Part shown: positions 43,089-53,417 of the stretch, piece after piece | Numbering within the stretch: position 1 is the stretch's first letter | How the letters are laid out: the number at the start of each line of letters is the position of its first letter | Assembly: GCA_030704225.1 (NCBI GenBank) | Contig: CP131915.1 | Location: forward strand, 3,100,001-3,164,000 | DNA: 64,000 nt | From: Kosakonia sp. H02 | GTDB taxonomy: Bacteria > Pseudomonadota > Gammaproteobacteria > Enterobacterales > Enterobacteriaceae | Direction of reading: 5' to 3' | Program-made: the position numbers and the translations under genes | Notes under the pieces: generated by a model | Seen by the model: the letters and a program-made list of their open reading frames with translations, nothing else | Told to the model about the DNA's origin: nothing | Database searches by the model: none

Positions 43089-43987
43089 GTACGCCTGCAA
43101 TAGAACCGGTAAAAAAAGCCCTGCTCGCGTTGCAGGATAAAATCTGTCACCAGCTTAGCGCCATCGACGGCGCTGCGTTTATCGAAGATAACTGGCAGCG
43201 CGCTGCGGGCGGCGGCGGGCGCAGCCGTGTGCTGCGTGATGGCCGCGTGTTTGAACAGGCGGGGGTGAACTTTTCCCATGTTCACGGCGATGCAATGCCC
43301 GCGTCTGCCACCGCTCACCGCCCGGAACTGGCGGGTCGCAGTTTTGAGGCAATGGGCGTGTCGCTGGTGGTGCATCCGCGCAATCCGTATGTACCGACCA
43401 GCCATGCGAACGTGCGCTTCTTTATCGCGCAAAAACCGGGCGCAGAACCGGTATGGTGGTTCGGCGGCGGTTTTGATTTGACACCCTTCTACGGTTTTGA
43501 AGAGGACGCGATTCACTGGCACCGCACCGCACGCGATCTTTGCCTGCCTTTCGGTGACGACGTTTACCCACGCTACAAGAAGTGGTGCGACGACTATTTC
43601 TATCTCAAACATCGTGATGAGCAGCGCGGTATCGGCGGGCTGTTTTTCGACGATCTCAACACGCCGGATTTTGACCACTGTTTCGCCTTTATGCAGGCGG
43701 TGGGACACGGTTTTACCGACGCCTACTTGCCGATTGTTGAACGCCGCAAAGAGACGCCCTGGGGCGAGCACGAACGGGATTTCCAGCTTTACCGACGCGG
43801 GCGCTATGTGGAGTTTAATCTGGTATGGGATCGCGGCACGCTGTTTGGTCTGCAAACCGGCGGGCGTACAGAGTCAATTTTGATGTCGATGCCGCCGCTG
43901 GTGCGCTGGGAATACAATTATCAACCCACCGAGGGCAGCCCGGAAGCCGCCCTGAGTGAGTTTATAAAAGTACGCGAGTGGGTGTGA
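43085..43987 (+). CDS. hemF: Coproporphyrinogen III oxidase, oxygen-dependent
   Basis: Aerobic haem-biosynthesis enzyme, 300 residues (E. coli 299), converting coproporphyrinogen III to protoporphyrinogen IX. Conserved stretches: GGGGRSRVL (about 39-47), NFSHVHGD (about 60-67), WWFGGGFDLTPFYG (about 125-138) and a GGLFFDDL segment. Start ATG overlaps the amiA stop by 4 bp. Convergent with maeB; a REP-like hairpin lies between. Confidence 0.98.
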   Translation: MSTPAIEPVKKALLALQDKICHQLSAIDGAAFIEDNWQRAAGGGGRSRVLRDGRVFEQAGVNFSHVHGDAMPASATAHRPELAGRSFEAMGVSLVVHPRNPYVPTSHANVRFFIAQKPGAEPVWWFGGGFDLTPFYGFEEDAIHWHRTARDLCLPFGDDVYPRYKKWCDDYFYLKHRDEQRGIGGLFFDDLNTPDFDHCFAFMQAVGHGFTDAYLPIVERRKETPWGEHERDFQLYRRGRYVEFNLVWDRGTLFGLQTGGRTESILMSMPPLVRWEYNYQPTEGSPEAALSEFIKVREWV

Positions 43988-44007
43988 TTTCATCCCTCCG
44001 GCGAAAC

Positions 44008-44034
44008 GCCCGGTGGTGCTAACGCTTACCGGGC
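44008..44034. repeat. REP-like hairpin between hemF and maeB
   Basis: GCCCGGT and ACCGGGC arms enclose a 13-nt loop between the two convergent genes. There is no T-run on either side, so a REP-type 3' stabiliser fits better than an intrinsic terminator. Confidence 0.65.
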
Positions 44035-44039
44035 TTACA

Positions 44040-46319
44040 TTACAGCGGCTCTGTTTGCGCCTCGGCCACGGCCAACGCCACCATATTGACGATACGGCGC
44101 ACGGAGGCAATCGGCGTCAATACATGCACCGGTTTTGCCACCCCCATTAACACCGGCCCGACGGTGACGCCTTCAGCACTGGAAACACGCAGCAGGTTAT
44201 AGCTGATTCGCGCGGCTTCCACGTTCGGCATAATCAGGATATTCGCCGTCCCTTTCAGCGGGCTGTCCGGCATCCGATCGTGGCGAATATGCTCATCCAG
44301 CGCGGCATCGCCGTGCATTTCTCCGTCGATCATCAACTCCGGCGCGCGTTCGCGCACCAGCGCCAGCGTCTCGCGCATTTTCACCGCAGCCGGTGCGTTC
44401 GACGAGCCGTACTGCGAGTGAGAAAGCAGCGCCACGCGCGGCTCAATGCCGAAACGGCGCACCGTTTCCGCCGCCAGCAGGGTAATTTCTGCCAGTTGTT
44501 CCGCGCTCGGATCTTCATTCACGTAGGTATCGGCAATAAACGTGTTCCCGCTCGGCAACAGCAGCGCGTTCATCGCCCCCGCCGCATGCACATTATCGCG
44601 ATAACCGAAGATCTCGCGCACCACGCTGAAGTGCTCATGGTATTCGCCGATAGTGCCGCAAATCATGGCGTCGGCTTCACCGCGATGCACCATGATCGCG
44701 CCAATCACCGTGCTGTTGGCAATCACCGCGCGCTGCGCCTGTTCCTGGGTCACGCCCCGGCGTTTCATGATGTTGAAGTATTCCGTCCAGTACTCTTTAA
44801 AGCGCGGATCGGATTCGTTATTGACGATTTCAAAATCGGCGTCCGGGCGGATTTGCAAACCCAGTTTCTGAATGCGCATCTCAATCACGCTCGGTCGGCC
44901 AATGAGGATCGGTTTTGCCAGCCCCAGCGTCACCAGTTCCTGCGTGGCATGCAGCACGCGCGGCTCTTCCCCTTCCGTCAGCACTACGCGTTTCGGCGCA
45001 CTGCGGGCCTGGGAGAAAATCGGCTTCATAAACAGGTTGGTTTTGTACACAAACTCGGTGAGCTTATCGACATAGGCATCAAAATCACTAATTGGCCGTT
45101 TAGCCACGCCAGATTCCATCGCCGCTTTCGCCACCGCCGGTGCGATTTTCACAATCAAACGCGGGTCGAAGGGTTTCGGGATCAGGTAATCGGGGCCAAA
45201 GCTTAAATCCTGATCGCCATAGGCTGAGGCGACCACTTCGCTCTGTTCGGCGTGCGCCAGTTCGGCAATCGCCTGCACCGCCGCCAGCTTCATCTCTTCG
45301 TTAATCGCCGTTGCGCCGACATCCAGCGCGCCACGAAAGATAAACGGGAAGCACAGCACGTTGTTGACCTGGTTGGGGTAATCAGAGCGGCCAGTGCAGA
45401 TAATCGCATCCGGGCGCACCGATTTCGCCAGATCCGGCAGGATCTCCGGCTCCGGGTTAGCAAGTGCGAGGATCAGCGGCTGGCGCGCCATCTCTTTGAC
45501 CATCTCCGGGGTCAGCACTTTCGGCCCGGAGCAGCCCAGGAAGATATCCGCCCCGGCCACCACGTCTGCCAGCGTGCGTTTGCCGTCGTCGTTCACCGCA
45601 TAAGCGGCTTTGGTTTCCGCCATGTTCGGCTCGCGGCCTTTATAGATAACGCCTTTCGAATCGCAGACCACAATATTGTGTTTCTGCATCCCCAGCGCCA
45701 CCAGCAGGTTCATACAGGCAATCGCCGCCGCACCTGCGCCGGAAACCACCATGCGCACATCAGAGAGGTTCTTTTCTACCACGCGCAGGCCATTGAGGAT
45801 GGCGGCGGTACTGATAATCGCCGTGCCGTGTTGATCATCGTGAAACACAGGAATGTTCATGCGCTCGCGGAGTTTAGCTTCAATGTAGAAACACTCCGGC
45901 GCTTTGATATCTTCCAGGTTGATGCCGCCAAACGTCGGCTCCAGCGCCGCCACGACATCAATCAGTTTGTCGGGATCTTGCTCATCGACTTCGATATCGA
46001 ACACATCGATACCGGCAAATTTTTTAAACAGTACGCCTTTGCCTTCCATCACCGGCTTACCGGCGAGCGCGCCGATATTGCCAAGACCCAGTACGGCGGT
46101 TCCGTTCGAGATAACGGCCACCAGGTTTCCGCGGGCGGTATATTTGTAGGCAGCCAGCGGATCTTTTTCGATTTCAAGGCACGGTGCGGCGACGCCCGGC
46201 GAGTAGGCCAGCGCTAAGTCGCGCTGGGTGGCCAGCGGTTTGGTCGGGGAGACCTGAATTTTCCCCGGGCGGGGAAATTCATGAAAATCGAGGGCACTTT
46301 GTTTTAGTTGGTCGTCCAT
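44040..46319 (-). CDS. maeB: NADP-dependent malic enzyme MaeB
   Basis: Two-domain protein of 759 residues (as E. coli). The N-terminal malic enzyme domain (about 1-425) decarboxylates malate to pyruvate with NADP; visible are the FHDDQHGTA substrate region (about 160-168) and an NAD(P) loop GAGAAAIAC (about 195-203). The C-terminal phosphotransacetylase-like domain (about 430-755) is regulatory in this enzyme class. Start ATG 46319. Convergent with hemF; 286 bp separate it from talA, a gap that contains both promoters and no other gene. Confidence 0.98.
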   Translation of the reverse strand: MDDQLKQSALDFHEFPRPGKIQVSPTKPLATQRDLALAYSPGVAAPCLEIEKDPLAAYKYTARGNLVAVISNGTAVLGLGNIGALAGKPVMEGKGVLFKKFAGIDVFDIEVDEQDPDKLIDVVAALEPTFGGINLEDIKAPECFYIEAKLRERMNIPVFHDDQHGTAIISTAAILNGLRVVEKNLSDVRMVVSGAGAAAIACMNLLVALGMQKHNIVVCDSKGVIYKGREPNMAETKAAYAVNDDGKRTLADVVAGADIFLGCSGPKVLTPEMVKEMARQPLILALANPEPEILPDLAKSVRPDAIICTGRSDYPNQVNNVLCFPFIFRGALDVGATAINEEMKLAAVQAIAELAHAEQSEVVASAYGDQDLSFGPDYLIPKPFDPRLIVKIAPAVAKAAMESGVAKRPISDFDAYVDKLTEFVYKTNLFMKPIFSQARSAPKRVVLTEGEEPRVLHATQELVTLGLAKPILIGRPSVIEMRIQKLGLQIRPDADFEIVNNESDPRFKEYWTEYFNIMKRRGVTQEQAQRAVIANSTVIGAIMVHRGEADAMICGTIGEYHEHFSVVREIFGYRDNVHAAGAMNALLLPSGNTFIADTYVNEDPSAEQLAEITLLAAETVRRFGIEPRVALLSHSQYGSSNAPAAVKMRETLALVRERAPELMIDGEMHGDAALDEHIRHDRMPDSPLKGTANILIMPNVEAARISYNLLRVSSAEGVTVGPVLMGVAKPVHVLTPIASVRRIVNMVALAVAEAQTEPL

Positions 46320-46605
46320 TTGATGTTCCTTTCACGTTGCTTTCAGCTTTAAGAGTGATAATGCGTGATGACTATCCAATGCGCCGCTCAGTATGGCCGC
46401 TATCAGACGCATAAACTTTGAACATAGCCAAAATCTCGCCACGACATAAACAAAAGCTTTACGAATTTCTCCCATCTTTGTTACGTACCGCAAAACACCC
46501 TTAAGGGGTTCATCTGCTATGCTTTTTTGTTATGCAGCTCTCATCCTCACAAAAGCGCGCAGCGAAGCGCTTCAATAACACATTGCTTTTAAAGGAGTTA
46601 TCTTC

Positions 46606-47556
46606 ATGAACTATTTAGACGGCCTGAAACAGTTCACCACGGTCGTGGCAGACAGCGGCGATATCGAGTCCATTCGTCATTACCAGCCCGAAGATGCCAC
46701 TACCAACCCTTCCCTGCTGTTAAAGGCAGCCGGGCTGGGGCACTTCTCCCATCTGGTTGACGACGCCATTGAATACGGTAAAGCCCGCGGCAAAACTCAG
46801 GAGCAGCAGGTTGCAGAAGCCAGCGACAAACTGGCGGTGAATATCGGTGCGGAAATTCTGAAAAGCATACCGGGACGCGTCTCTACCGAAGTGGACGCCC
46901 GTCTCTCCTACGACAAAGAAAAAAGCATCGCCAAAGCGCGCCGCATCATGGAGCTGTACCAGGATCAGGGCATCGATAAATCGCGCATTTTGATCAAACT
47001 GGCGTCGACCTGGGAAGGGATCCGCGCGGCGGAAGAGCTGCAAAAAGAGGGAATCGACTGTAACCTCACCCTGCTGTTCTCTTTTGCGCAAGCGCGCGCC
47101 TGCGCCGAAGCCGGGGTTTATCTGATTTCGCCGTTCGTGGGCCGTATTTATGATTGGTACAACGACCGCAAACCGCTTGATCCGTACGTGGTGGATGAAG
47201 ATCCAGGCGTCAAATCCGTACGCAATATCTATGACTATTACAAACAGCACCGCTACGAAACCATCGTCATGGGCGCCAGCTTCCGCCGCACCGAGCAGAT
47301 CCTCGCGCTGGCAGGCTGCGATCGTCTGACCATCTCCCCGGCGCTGCTGAAAGAGTTGCAGGGCCAGGAAGGGCTGGTGGAGCGCAAACTGGTGCCGTCT
47401 TCACAAACCTTCCCGCGCCCGCAACCGCTGACCGAAGCGGAGTTCCGCTGGGAGCACAACCTTGACCCGATGGCTGTCGATAAACTGTCCGACGGTATTC
47501 GCCAGTTCGCTGTTGACCAACGCAAACTTGAAGATCTGCTCGCTGCCAAACTTTAA
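46606..47556 (+). CDS. talA: Transaldolase A
   Basis: Pentose-phosphate transaldolase, 316 residues. The Schiff-base lysine lies in SRILIKLASTWEG (about 126-138), and the N-terminal signature DATTNPSLL is at about 31-39. It transfers a dihydroxyacetone unit between sugar phosphates. It forms a two-gene unit with tktB 21 nt downstream; this pair is stationary-phase (RpoS) controlled in E. coli. Start ATG has AAAGGAG upstream. Confidence 0.97.
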   Translation: MNYLDGLKQFTTVVADSGDIESIRHYQPEDATTNPSLLLKAAGLGHFSHLVDDAIEYGKARGKTQEQQVAEASDKLAVNIGAEILKSIPGRVSTEVDARLSYDKEKSIAKARRIMELYQDQGIDKSRILIKLASTWEGIRAAEELQKEGIDCNLTLLFSFAQARACAEAGVYLISPFVGRIYDWYNDRKPLDPYVVDEDPGVKSVRNIYDYYKQHRYETIVMGASFRRTEQILALAGCDRLTISPALLKELQGQEGLVERKLVPSSQTFPRPQPLTEAEFRWEHNLDPMAVDKLSDGIRQFAVDQRKLEDLLAAKL

Positions 47557-47577
47557 CCTTTTGCCACGGAGTGAACT

Positions 47578-49572
47578 ATGTCCCGTAAAGAGCTTGCTAA
47601 CGCCATTCGCGCCCTGAGTATGGATGCGGTGCAAAAAGCCAATTCCGGCCACCCTGGCGCGCCCATGGGCATGGCCGATATCGCAGAAGTGCTGTGGAAT
47701 GATTTTCTGCAACACAACCCGGCGGACCCGACCTGGTACAACCGCGACCGTTTTATTCTCTCTAACGGTCACGCTTCCATGCTGCTCTACAGCCTGCTGC
47801 ATTTAAGCGGCTATGACCTGCCACTCGAAGAGTTGAAAAACTTCCGTCAATTGCATTCCAAAACCCCGGGTCATCCGGAAATTGGCTACACGCCAGGCGT
47901 GGAAACCACCACCGGCCCGCTCGGCCAGGGGCTGGCAAACGCCGTCGGTCTGGCGATTGCAGAACGGACGCTGGCCGCGCAATTTAACCGCCCAGGACAT
48001 GACATTGTTGACCATTACACTTACGTGTTTATGGGCGATGGCTGCCTGATGGAAGGGATTTCCCATGAAGTCAGCTCGCTGGCTGGCACGCTGGGGCTTG
48101 GCAAACTGATCGGTTTTTACGATCACAACGGCATCTCCATTGACGGGGAAACTGAAGGCTGGTTTACCGATGACACCGCTAAACGCTTTGAAGCCTATAA
48201 CTGGCATGTGGTTGGCGAAATCGACGGCCACTCACCGGAGGCGGTGAAAAACGCCATCCTCGAAGCGCAGAGCGTGAAAGATAAACCGTCGCTGATTATC
48301 TGCCGCACGGTGATTGGCTTTGGTTCGCCAAACAAAGCCGGTAAAGAAGAGTCTCACGGCGCGGCACTGGGCGAAGAAGAAGTGGCCCTGACCCGTCAGA
48401 AACTGGGCTGGAAATACCCGCCATTCGAGGTGCCAAAAGAGATTTATCAGGCATGGGATGCCCACGAGCGCGGCGCAAAAGCCCAGCAGTCGTGGAATGA
48501 AAAACTGGCGGCCTGGGAGAAAGAATTCCCGGACCTGGCAGCCGAGTTCAAACGCCGGATGAGCGGTGGCTTGCCGGAAAGCTGGGAAAAAACCACCACC
48601 GAGTGGATCAACAACTTGCAGGCTAATCCGGCGAAAATCGCCACCCGTAAGGCGTCGCAAAACACCTTAAATACCTATGGCCCGGCGCTGCCGGAGCTGC
48701 TTGGCGGTTCCGCTGACCTGGCGCCCAGTAACCTGACCATCTGGTCGGGTTCGACGTCGCTGAAAGAGGATCCCGCCGGGAACTACATTCACTACGGCGT
48801 GCGCGAGTTTGGTATGACGGCGATTGCCAACGGCATTGCCCATCACGGCGGCTTTGTGCCCTACACCGCCACCTTCCTGATGTTCGTTGAATATGCCCGC
48901 AACGCGGCGCGTATGGCGGCATTAATGAAAGCGCGGCAAATCATGGTCTATACCCACGACTCGATTGGTCTGGGGGAAGATGGCCCGACGCACCAGGCCG
49001 TTGAGCAGCTTGCCAGCCTGCGCCTGACGCCGAACTTCAGCACCTGGCGTCCGTGTGACCAGGTCGAAGCCGCTGTCGGCTGGAAACTGGCGATCGAGCG
49101 CCATAATGGCCCGACGGCGCTGATCCTCTCGCGTCAGAATTTGACGCAGATGGAGCGTACACCCGAACAGGTGCAGGCCATCAGCCGCGGTGGTTATATT
49201 CTGAAAGAGAGCGACGGCAAGCCGGATATCATCCTGATTGCCACCGGTTCTGAGATGGAGATCACCGTCAAAGCCGCCGAGCAACTGACCAGCGAAGGCG
49301 TCAAAGTGCGCGTGGTGTCACTGCCTTCTACCGATATCTTTGATGCGCAGGATGAAGCCTGGCGTGAATCGGTACTGCCGTCGGATATTAGCGCACGCGT
49401 CGCGGTGGAAGCCGGGATTGCCGACTACTGGTACAAATATGTCGGTCTGAAAGGGGCGATTGTCGGCATGACGGGCTACGGCGAATCCGCTCCGGCGGAA
49501 AAACTGTTCCCCTACTTCGGCTTTACTGTCGAAAACGTGGTGGCGAAAGCCAAAGCTGTCCTGAAGAAATAA
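47578..49572 (+). CDS. tktB: Transketolase 2
   Basis: Thiamine-diphosphate transketolase of 664 residues. ThDP/Mg site GDGCLMEGISHEV (about 154-166), catalytic HGNHG-type region as SNGHASML near the N-terminus, and the second conserved block MRVVSLPSTDIFDAQ-like VRVVSLPSTDIFD near 580. It is assigned as tktB rather than tktA by its pairing with talA. It works with transaldolase in the non-oxidative pentose-phosphate pathway, which could also receive ketose phosphates from the polyol operon. Confidence 0.97.
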   Translation: MSRKELANAIRALSMDAVQKANSGHPGAPMGMADIAEVLWNDFLQHNPADPTWYNRDRFILSNGHASMLLYSLLHLSGYDLPLEELKNFRQLHSKTPGHPEIGYTPGVETTTGPLGQGLANAVGLAIAERTLAAQFNRPGHDIVDHYTYVFMGDGCLMEGISHEVSSLAGTLGLGKLIGFYDHNGISIDGETEGWFTDDTAKRFEAYNWHVVGEIDGHSPEAVKNAILEAQSVKDKPSLIICRTVIGFGSPNKAGKEESHGAALGEEEVALTRQKLGWKYPPFEVPKEIYQAWDAHERGAKAQQSWNEKLAAWEKEFPDLAAEFKRRMSGGLPESWEKTTTEWINNLQANPAKIATRKASQNTLNTYGPALPELLGGSADLAPSNLTIWSGSTSLKEDPAGNYIHYGVREFGMTAIANGIAHHGGFVPYTATFLMFVEYARNAARMAALMKARQIMVYTHDSIGLGEDGPTHQAVEQLASLRLTPNFSTWRPCDQVEAAVGWKLAIERHNGPTALILSRQNLTQMERTPEQVQAISRGGYILKESDGKPDIILIATGSEMEITVKAAEQLTSEGVKVRVVSLPSTDIFDAQDEAWRESVLPSDISARVAVEAGIADYWYKYVGLKGAIVGMTGYGESAPAEKLFPYFGFTVENVVAKAKAVLKK

Positions 49573-49578
49573 GCATAA

Positions 49579-49613
49579 GGCGCGCCCGCACCCGGCAGGC
49601 GCGCCGTTTTTAT
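49579..49613 (+). terminator. Terminator after tktB
   Basis: GGCGCGCC (itself palindromic) occurs twice, 11 nt apart, forming an 8-bp stem followed by GTTTTT, just after the tktB stop. Confidence 0.9.
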
Positions 49614-49625
49614 TCCTTCACCCGC

Positions 49626-50669
49626 TTATCGTGTCACCCAAAGCGTTGGCCACGCATCCGGGCCGTGCCAGCTATCGCAGGTGGGCTCCTGGGCGTAACG
49701 CACCAGGCGAAAGCGCTGCCCGTCGAAACGCCAGCGGCTCGACACGCCGCAATCCCCCAGCCCGCGCCCTTTCGCCAGCGTGGTCAGCTCACGGCTTTTC
49801 TCATCAAACGCTGCGTTCATCAGCTCCATCTCATTATTGCCGTTATCCGGGGTGAACGGCAGGCGCAGGCGCACCGGTCGGGTAGAAAAGGGTTTTTGAC
49901 GCGAAACCACCCAGGCGAGGTCGACCACGTTATAGGCGCCGGCTTCGCAGTCGATTATCAGCAGCGCTTTATCATCGGTCAGGGCAGCAACGCGCACCTG
50001 GCGGCGCATAGGGTCCAGCGAACACTGGATGTTATTCATGCGCCAGGTGCCATAATCCAGCAGATCGTTGAGTTGTTGGTGAGTTAATGGGGTCGGCGCA
50101 ACGTCAAGCTGGGCAACCTCTTTTAACGCGGGCGCAGGCGGGACGCTTAACGGCGGGCCGTCGCCTTTTTTGATCCACGCGGTTTCACTGCCGACGCGCT
50201 TTTGCTGCCCATCAATAAACAGCAATGCCGCTTTCAGCCCCGTCAGCGAAATCGTGCCTTTGCCGTCCTGCAAGGTGATCGCCTGCCCATCCTGGATGCT
50301 TTCTAATAAACCGTTGACGGTTCGCGCCTTGTCGGTCATCAGATGCCACGGTGTGATTTTCCACTGATCGTTGCGCATTTTTAGCGGCTGCCCGTCGAGC
50401 AATAAACGCCCCGCGACAGGAGGCTCTTTGGCAGGGGGCGCGCTGATGCCGCCAAAATCGATGCGTAATGACGCATCAGCGCGGGCGCCTGCGCTGCGGT
50501 CGAGGGACATCACCAGGCCGCCATGTTCGCCAATATTGCGCGCCACACAAAAGTTCTGGTTATTGCAGGTTACTTGCCAGTCGGAAAAGGTTTGTTGCGC
50601 GGGCGCAGCCCACAGCAACGGCGCGGTGCCAAGCCCGGCCAGCAAAGTTAAAACGCTGCGATAACGCAT
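49626..50669 (-). CDS. ypfG: DUF1176 family exported protein YpfG
   Basis: Predicted periplasmic protein of 347 residues, the same length as E. coli YpfG. N-terminal signal peptide (MRYRSVLTLLAGLGTAPLLWA, cleavage near AAPA). Four or more cysteines (CNNQNFC near 35-41, CS, CGVSS, C near the end) suggest disulfides. Function unknown. Convergent with tktB. Confidence 0.93.
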   Translation of the reverse strand: MRYRSVLTLLAGLGTAPLLWAAPAQQTFSDWQVTCNNQNFCVARNIGEHGGLVMSLDRSAGARADASLRIDFGGISAPPAKEPPVAGRLLLDGQPLKMRNDQWKITPWHLMTDKARTVNGLLESIQDGQAITLQDGKGTISLTGLKAALLFIDGQQKRVGSETAWIKKGDGPPLSVPPAPALKEVAQLDVAPTPLTHQQLNDLLDYGTWRMNNIQCSLDPMRRQVRVAALTDDKALLIIDCEAGAYNVVDLAWVVSRQKPFSTRPVRLRLPFTPDNGNNEMELMNAAFDEKSRELTTLAKGRGLGDCGVSSRWRFDGQRFRLVRYAQEPTCDSWHGPDAWPTLWVTR

Positions 50670-50793
50670 GGATGGAGTAACCCCGGAAGTAAAGATGCAT
50701 AACTGGCGTATCTTTACTCTCCGGGTTGGGCTTGCTCAATCGGATTTATCGGATAGCTTCATCCGAAAGCTGGTAGTTGCAATCGGTTTAAAT

Positions 50794-51369
50794 TCAGTTC
50801 ATTAGGCCGCACGTTTGCAGATATTGCAGCAAAATAACCGCTTTACCATCACGGATCTCGCCGTTTGCCACCATCGTGAGTGCCTGCTGGAAGGGAAGTT
50901 CGAGGACTTCAATATCTTCATCTTCTACGCCACCACCATTATTGGCGCGTTGCGCGTCGTTATATTCCGCCACGAAAAAGTGGACGATTTCCGTGACGCC
51001 GCCCGGGGACATATACAGCTCGAATACTTTGCGCACTTCGCCGATCTGAAAGCCAGTCTCTTCAATCGCCTCTTTGCGAATGCACACTTCCGGTTCGTCG
51101 TCGTCCAGCAACCCGGCGCAGGTTTCAATTAAAAGACCGTCTTCGTTACCGTTCACCCAACTGGCAATACGGAACTGGCGGATCAGCACGACGCTCTGTT
51201 TTTCGCGGTTATAAAGCAGGATGGTTGCGCCATTGCCGCGGTCGTAGACTTCACGTTTATGACGAATGACTTCGCCATTCTGGCGGGTTAAATCGTAGGT
51301 GATATTGCGCAGCACAAAGTAATTTTCAGAGAGGATTTTGTCTTTGATAACTTCAATTTTTAGCGACAT
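50794..51369 (-). CDS. nudK: Nudix hydrolase NudK (GDP-mannose pyrophosphatase)
   Basis: Nudix protein of 191 residues. The Nudix box GLLDDDEPEVCIRKEAIEET (about 86-105) keeps the R-x-x-x-x-E-E core that binds metal. NudK cleaves GDP-mannose to mannose 1-phosphate and GMP. Start ATG 51369. Transcribed in the same direction as aegA, which ends 68 bp upstream; possibly separate transcripts. Confidence 0.96.
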   Translation of the reverse strand: MSLKIEVIKDKILSENYFVLRNITYDLTRQNGEVIRHKREVYDRGNGATILLYNREKQSVVLIRQFRIASWVNGNEDGLLIETCAGLLDDDEPEVCIRKEAIEETGFQIGEVRKVFELYMSPGGVTEIVHFFVAEYNDAQRANNGGGVEDEDIEVLELPFQQALTMVANGEIRDGKAVILLQYLQTCGLMN

Positions 51370-51437
51370 TACAGGCTCCGGAACGCTAACAGAATGCCGT
51401 TATACTACGCGCCCGAGCCTGTTTTGTCGCCGTGCCG

Positions 51438-53417
51438 TTAATGCTTACCCGGCGTTTTCACCCCCAGCCACGCCATCATGCCCTGCGCCGCGTGGCGTCC
51501 TTCCGCCATTGCGGTGACCACCAGATCGGCGCCGCGCACCGCATCGCCCCCGGCGAAAATTTTCGGGTTGCTGGTTTGATAGCGAAACGCGCTGTCAACG
51601 CTTGCCGCGATGCGTCCCCAGTCATCCACCTGCACGCCGTGACGCTCCAGCCACGGCATCGAATGCGGGTTAAAACCAAACGCCATGATCACGGCGTCGG
51701 CAGGCATCACAAACTCGCTGCCGTCAATCGGCACCGGGCGGCGGCGGCCTTTGGCATCCGGCTCGCCCAGTTGCGTGCGCAGTAAGCGAATGCCGCACAC
51801 GTTACCGCTGCTATCCACTTCGATGTTTACCGGCTGGACGTTGAATTCAAAATTCGCGCCTTCATCGCGGGCGTTTTTCACCTCTTTTTTCGAGCCGGGC
51901 ATATTGGCTTCGTCGCGACGATACGCGCATGTGACCTTCCCCGCGCCATGTCGCAGCGCGGTGCGCACGCAGTCCATCGCCGTATCCCCGCCGCCGAGCA
52001 CCACCACATTCAGCCCTTCGGTATTGATAAACGGCTCATCGGCGCTCTCTGCCAGGCCCATTACCTGTTTGGTATTGGCAATCAGGAACGGCAGCGCGTC
52101 ATACACGCCGGGCGCATCTTCATTTGGCAAACCGGCTTTCATTGAGCGGTAGGTGCCGACGCCCACAAACACCGCGTCATACTCCGCCAGCAGCGTATTC
52201 AGCGCGATATCTTTGCCAATCTCGCAATTGAGTTCAAAACGGATGCCCATGGCGCTGAAGATTTCGCGCCGACGTGTGAGCAGGGATTTATCGAGCTTGA
52301 AAGAGGGGATGCCGAAAGTGAGCAAGCCGCCGATTTCCGGGTGCCGGTCAAACACCGTCGCGCTGACGCCGTGGCGGGCAAGCACATCGGCACAGGCAAG
52401 GCCGGCAGGCCCCGCACCGATAATCGCCACGCGTTTATCCACTGCGGTGACCTGTTTTAAATCAGGCCGCCAGCCCTGCGCCAGCGCCTGGTCGGAGATA
52501 TAGCGCTCAATATTGCCGATGGTGACCGCGCCATACTCATCGCGTACCGTGCAAGCGCCTTCGCACAACCGGTCCTGCGGGCAGACGCGTCCGGTAATTT
52601 CCGGCAGGCAATTGGTCTGGTGAGAAAGTTCGACCGCCGCCGCAATATCCCCCGCTTTCACCTGTTCTATCCATTGGGGAATATGGTTATGCAGCGGGCA
52701 GTTCCATTCGCAAATGCTGTGCTCGCCGCACGTCAGGCAGCGCTGCGCTTCGCGCTGGGCCTGGTCGGCGCGAAACGGCAGATAGATTTCGTCGAACCCG
52801 GTTTTGCGCGCCGCAAGGGGCAGTTTATCCGGCTCGCCGCGCGGTGGCGTTTTATGCATCTGCCGCACTTTACGATTGTTACATGCCGGAGCCAGCGCCG
52901 CGACGCTGTGCCACGGCTGCGCTTCATGGCTGGCGGTGCGCAACCGCCGCGCTTTCGCTATTCCCGCCAGCGCATTGCTGTTTATCAGTTGCAGCGCATC
53001 GGCCGGGCAGTTTTCCACGCAGGCCGGGCCTTCAGGTCGGTCATGGCAAAGATCGCATTTGTTCGCGGTGGCTTTCACCTGCCCTTCGCCCACGGGCGTC
53101 ACCAGCACCTGCATGGTGCCGAACGGGCACGCGACAACGCAGGATTTACAACCAATGCATTTTTGCTGATTGACCTGCACCGCATCATCGACGCGGGCGA
53201 TCGCGCCATTCGGGCAGCTGCGCGCGCACGGCGCGGCTTCGCAGTGGTGGCAGGTGACCGCGCTGTTTTGTTGCGGCTGTTTGACCACCGTAATGCGCGG
53301 GTGAAACTGCGCAGAACTTAAGACATGTTGCTCATTGTTATGAGCCATTACGCAGGCGACTTCGCAGGCACGACACCCTATACATTGCTGGCTGTTCGCC
53401 ATAATAAAACGGTTCAT
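51438..53417 (-). CDS. aegA: Iron-sulfur/FAD oxidoreductase AegA
   Basis: Fusion protein of 659 residues (E. coli 659). The N-terminal ferredoxin-like part (about 1-170) has several Cys clusters: CIGCRACEVAC, CHHCEAAPCARSC, CIGCKSCVVAC, CDLCHD. The C-terminal GltD-like part (about 190-655) has CLTCGEHSICEWNC, an FAD loop GAGPAGLACADVLA and an NADPH loop GGGDTAMDC. In E. coli it is anaerobically expressed under Nar control and has been linked to anaerobic urate use. It is divergent from narQ, the nitrate sensor kinase, with a 224-bp gap. Confidence 0.96.
   Translation of the reverse strand: MNRFIMANSQQCIGCRACEVACVMAHNNEQHVLSSAQFHPRITVVKQPQQNSAVTCHHCEAAPCARSCPNGAIARVDDAVQVNQQKCIGCKSCVVACPFGTMQVLVTPVGEGQVKATANKCDLCHDRPEGPACVENCPADALQLINSNALAGIAKARRLRTASHEAQPWHSVAALAPACNNRKVRQMHKTPPRGEPDKLPLAARKTGFDEIYLPFRADQAQREAQRCLTCGEHSICEWNCPLHNHIPQWIEQVKAGDIAAAVELSHQTNCLPEITGRVCPQDRLCEGACTVRDEYGAVTIGNIERYISDQALAQGWRPDLKQVTAVDKRVAIIGAGPAGLACADVLARHGVSATVFDRHPEIGGLLTFGIPSFKLDKSLLTRRREIFSAMGIRFELNCEIGKDIALNTLLAEYDAVFVGVGTYRSMKAGLPNEDAPGVYDALPFLIANTKQVMGLAESADEPFINTEGLNVVVLGGGDTAMDCVRTALRHGAGKVTCAYRRDEANMPGSKKEVKNARDEGANFEFNVQPVNIEVDSSGNVCGIRLLRTQLGEPDAKGRRRPVPIDGSEFVMPADAVIMAFGFNPHSMPWLERHGVQVDDWGRIAASVDSAFRYQTSNPKIFAGGDAVRGADLVVTAMAEGRHAAQGMMAWLGVKTPGKH

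Noticed and set aside
44280..46217. Plus-strand frames of about 310-320 codons antisense to maeB
   Set aside because: Codon-bias shadows of maeB with Arg/His-rich composition.
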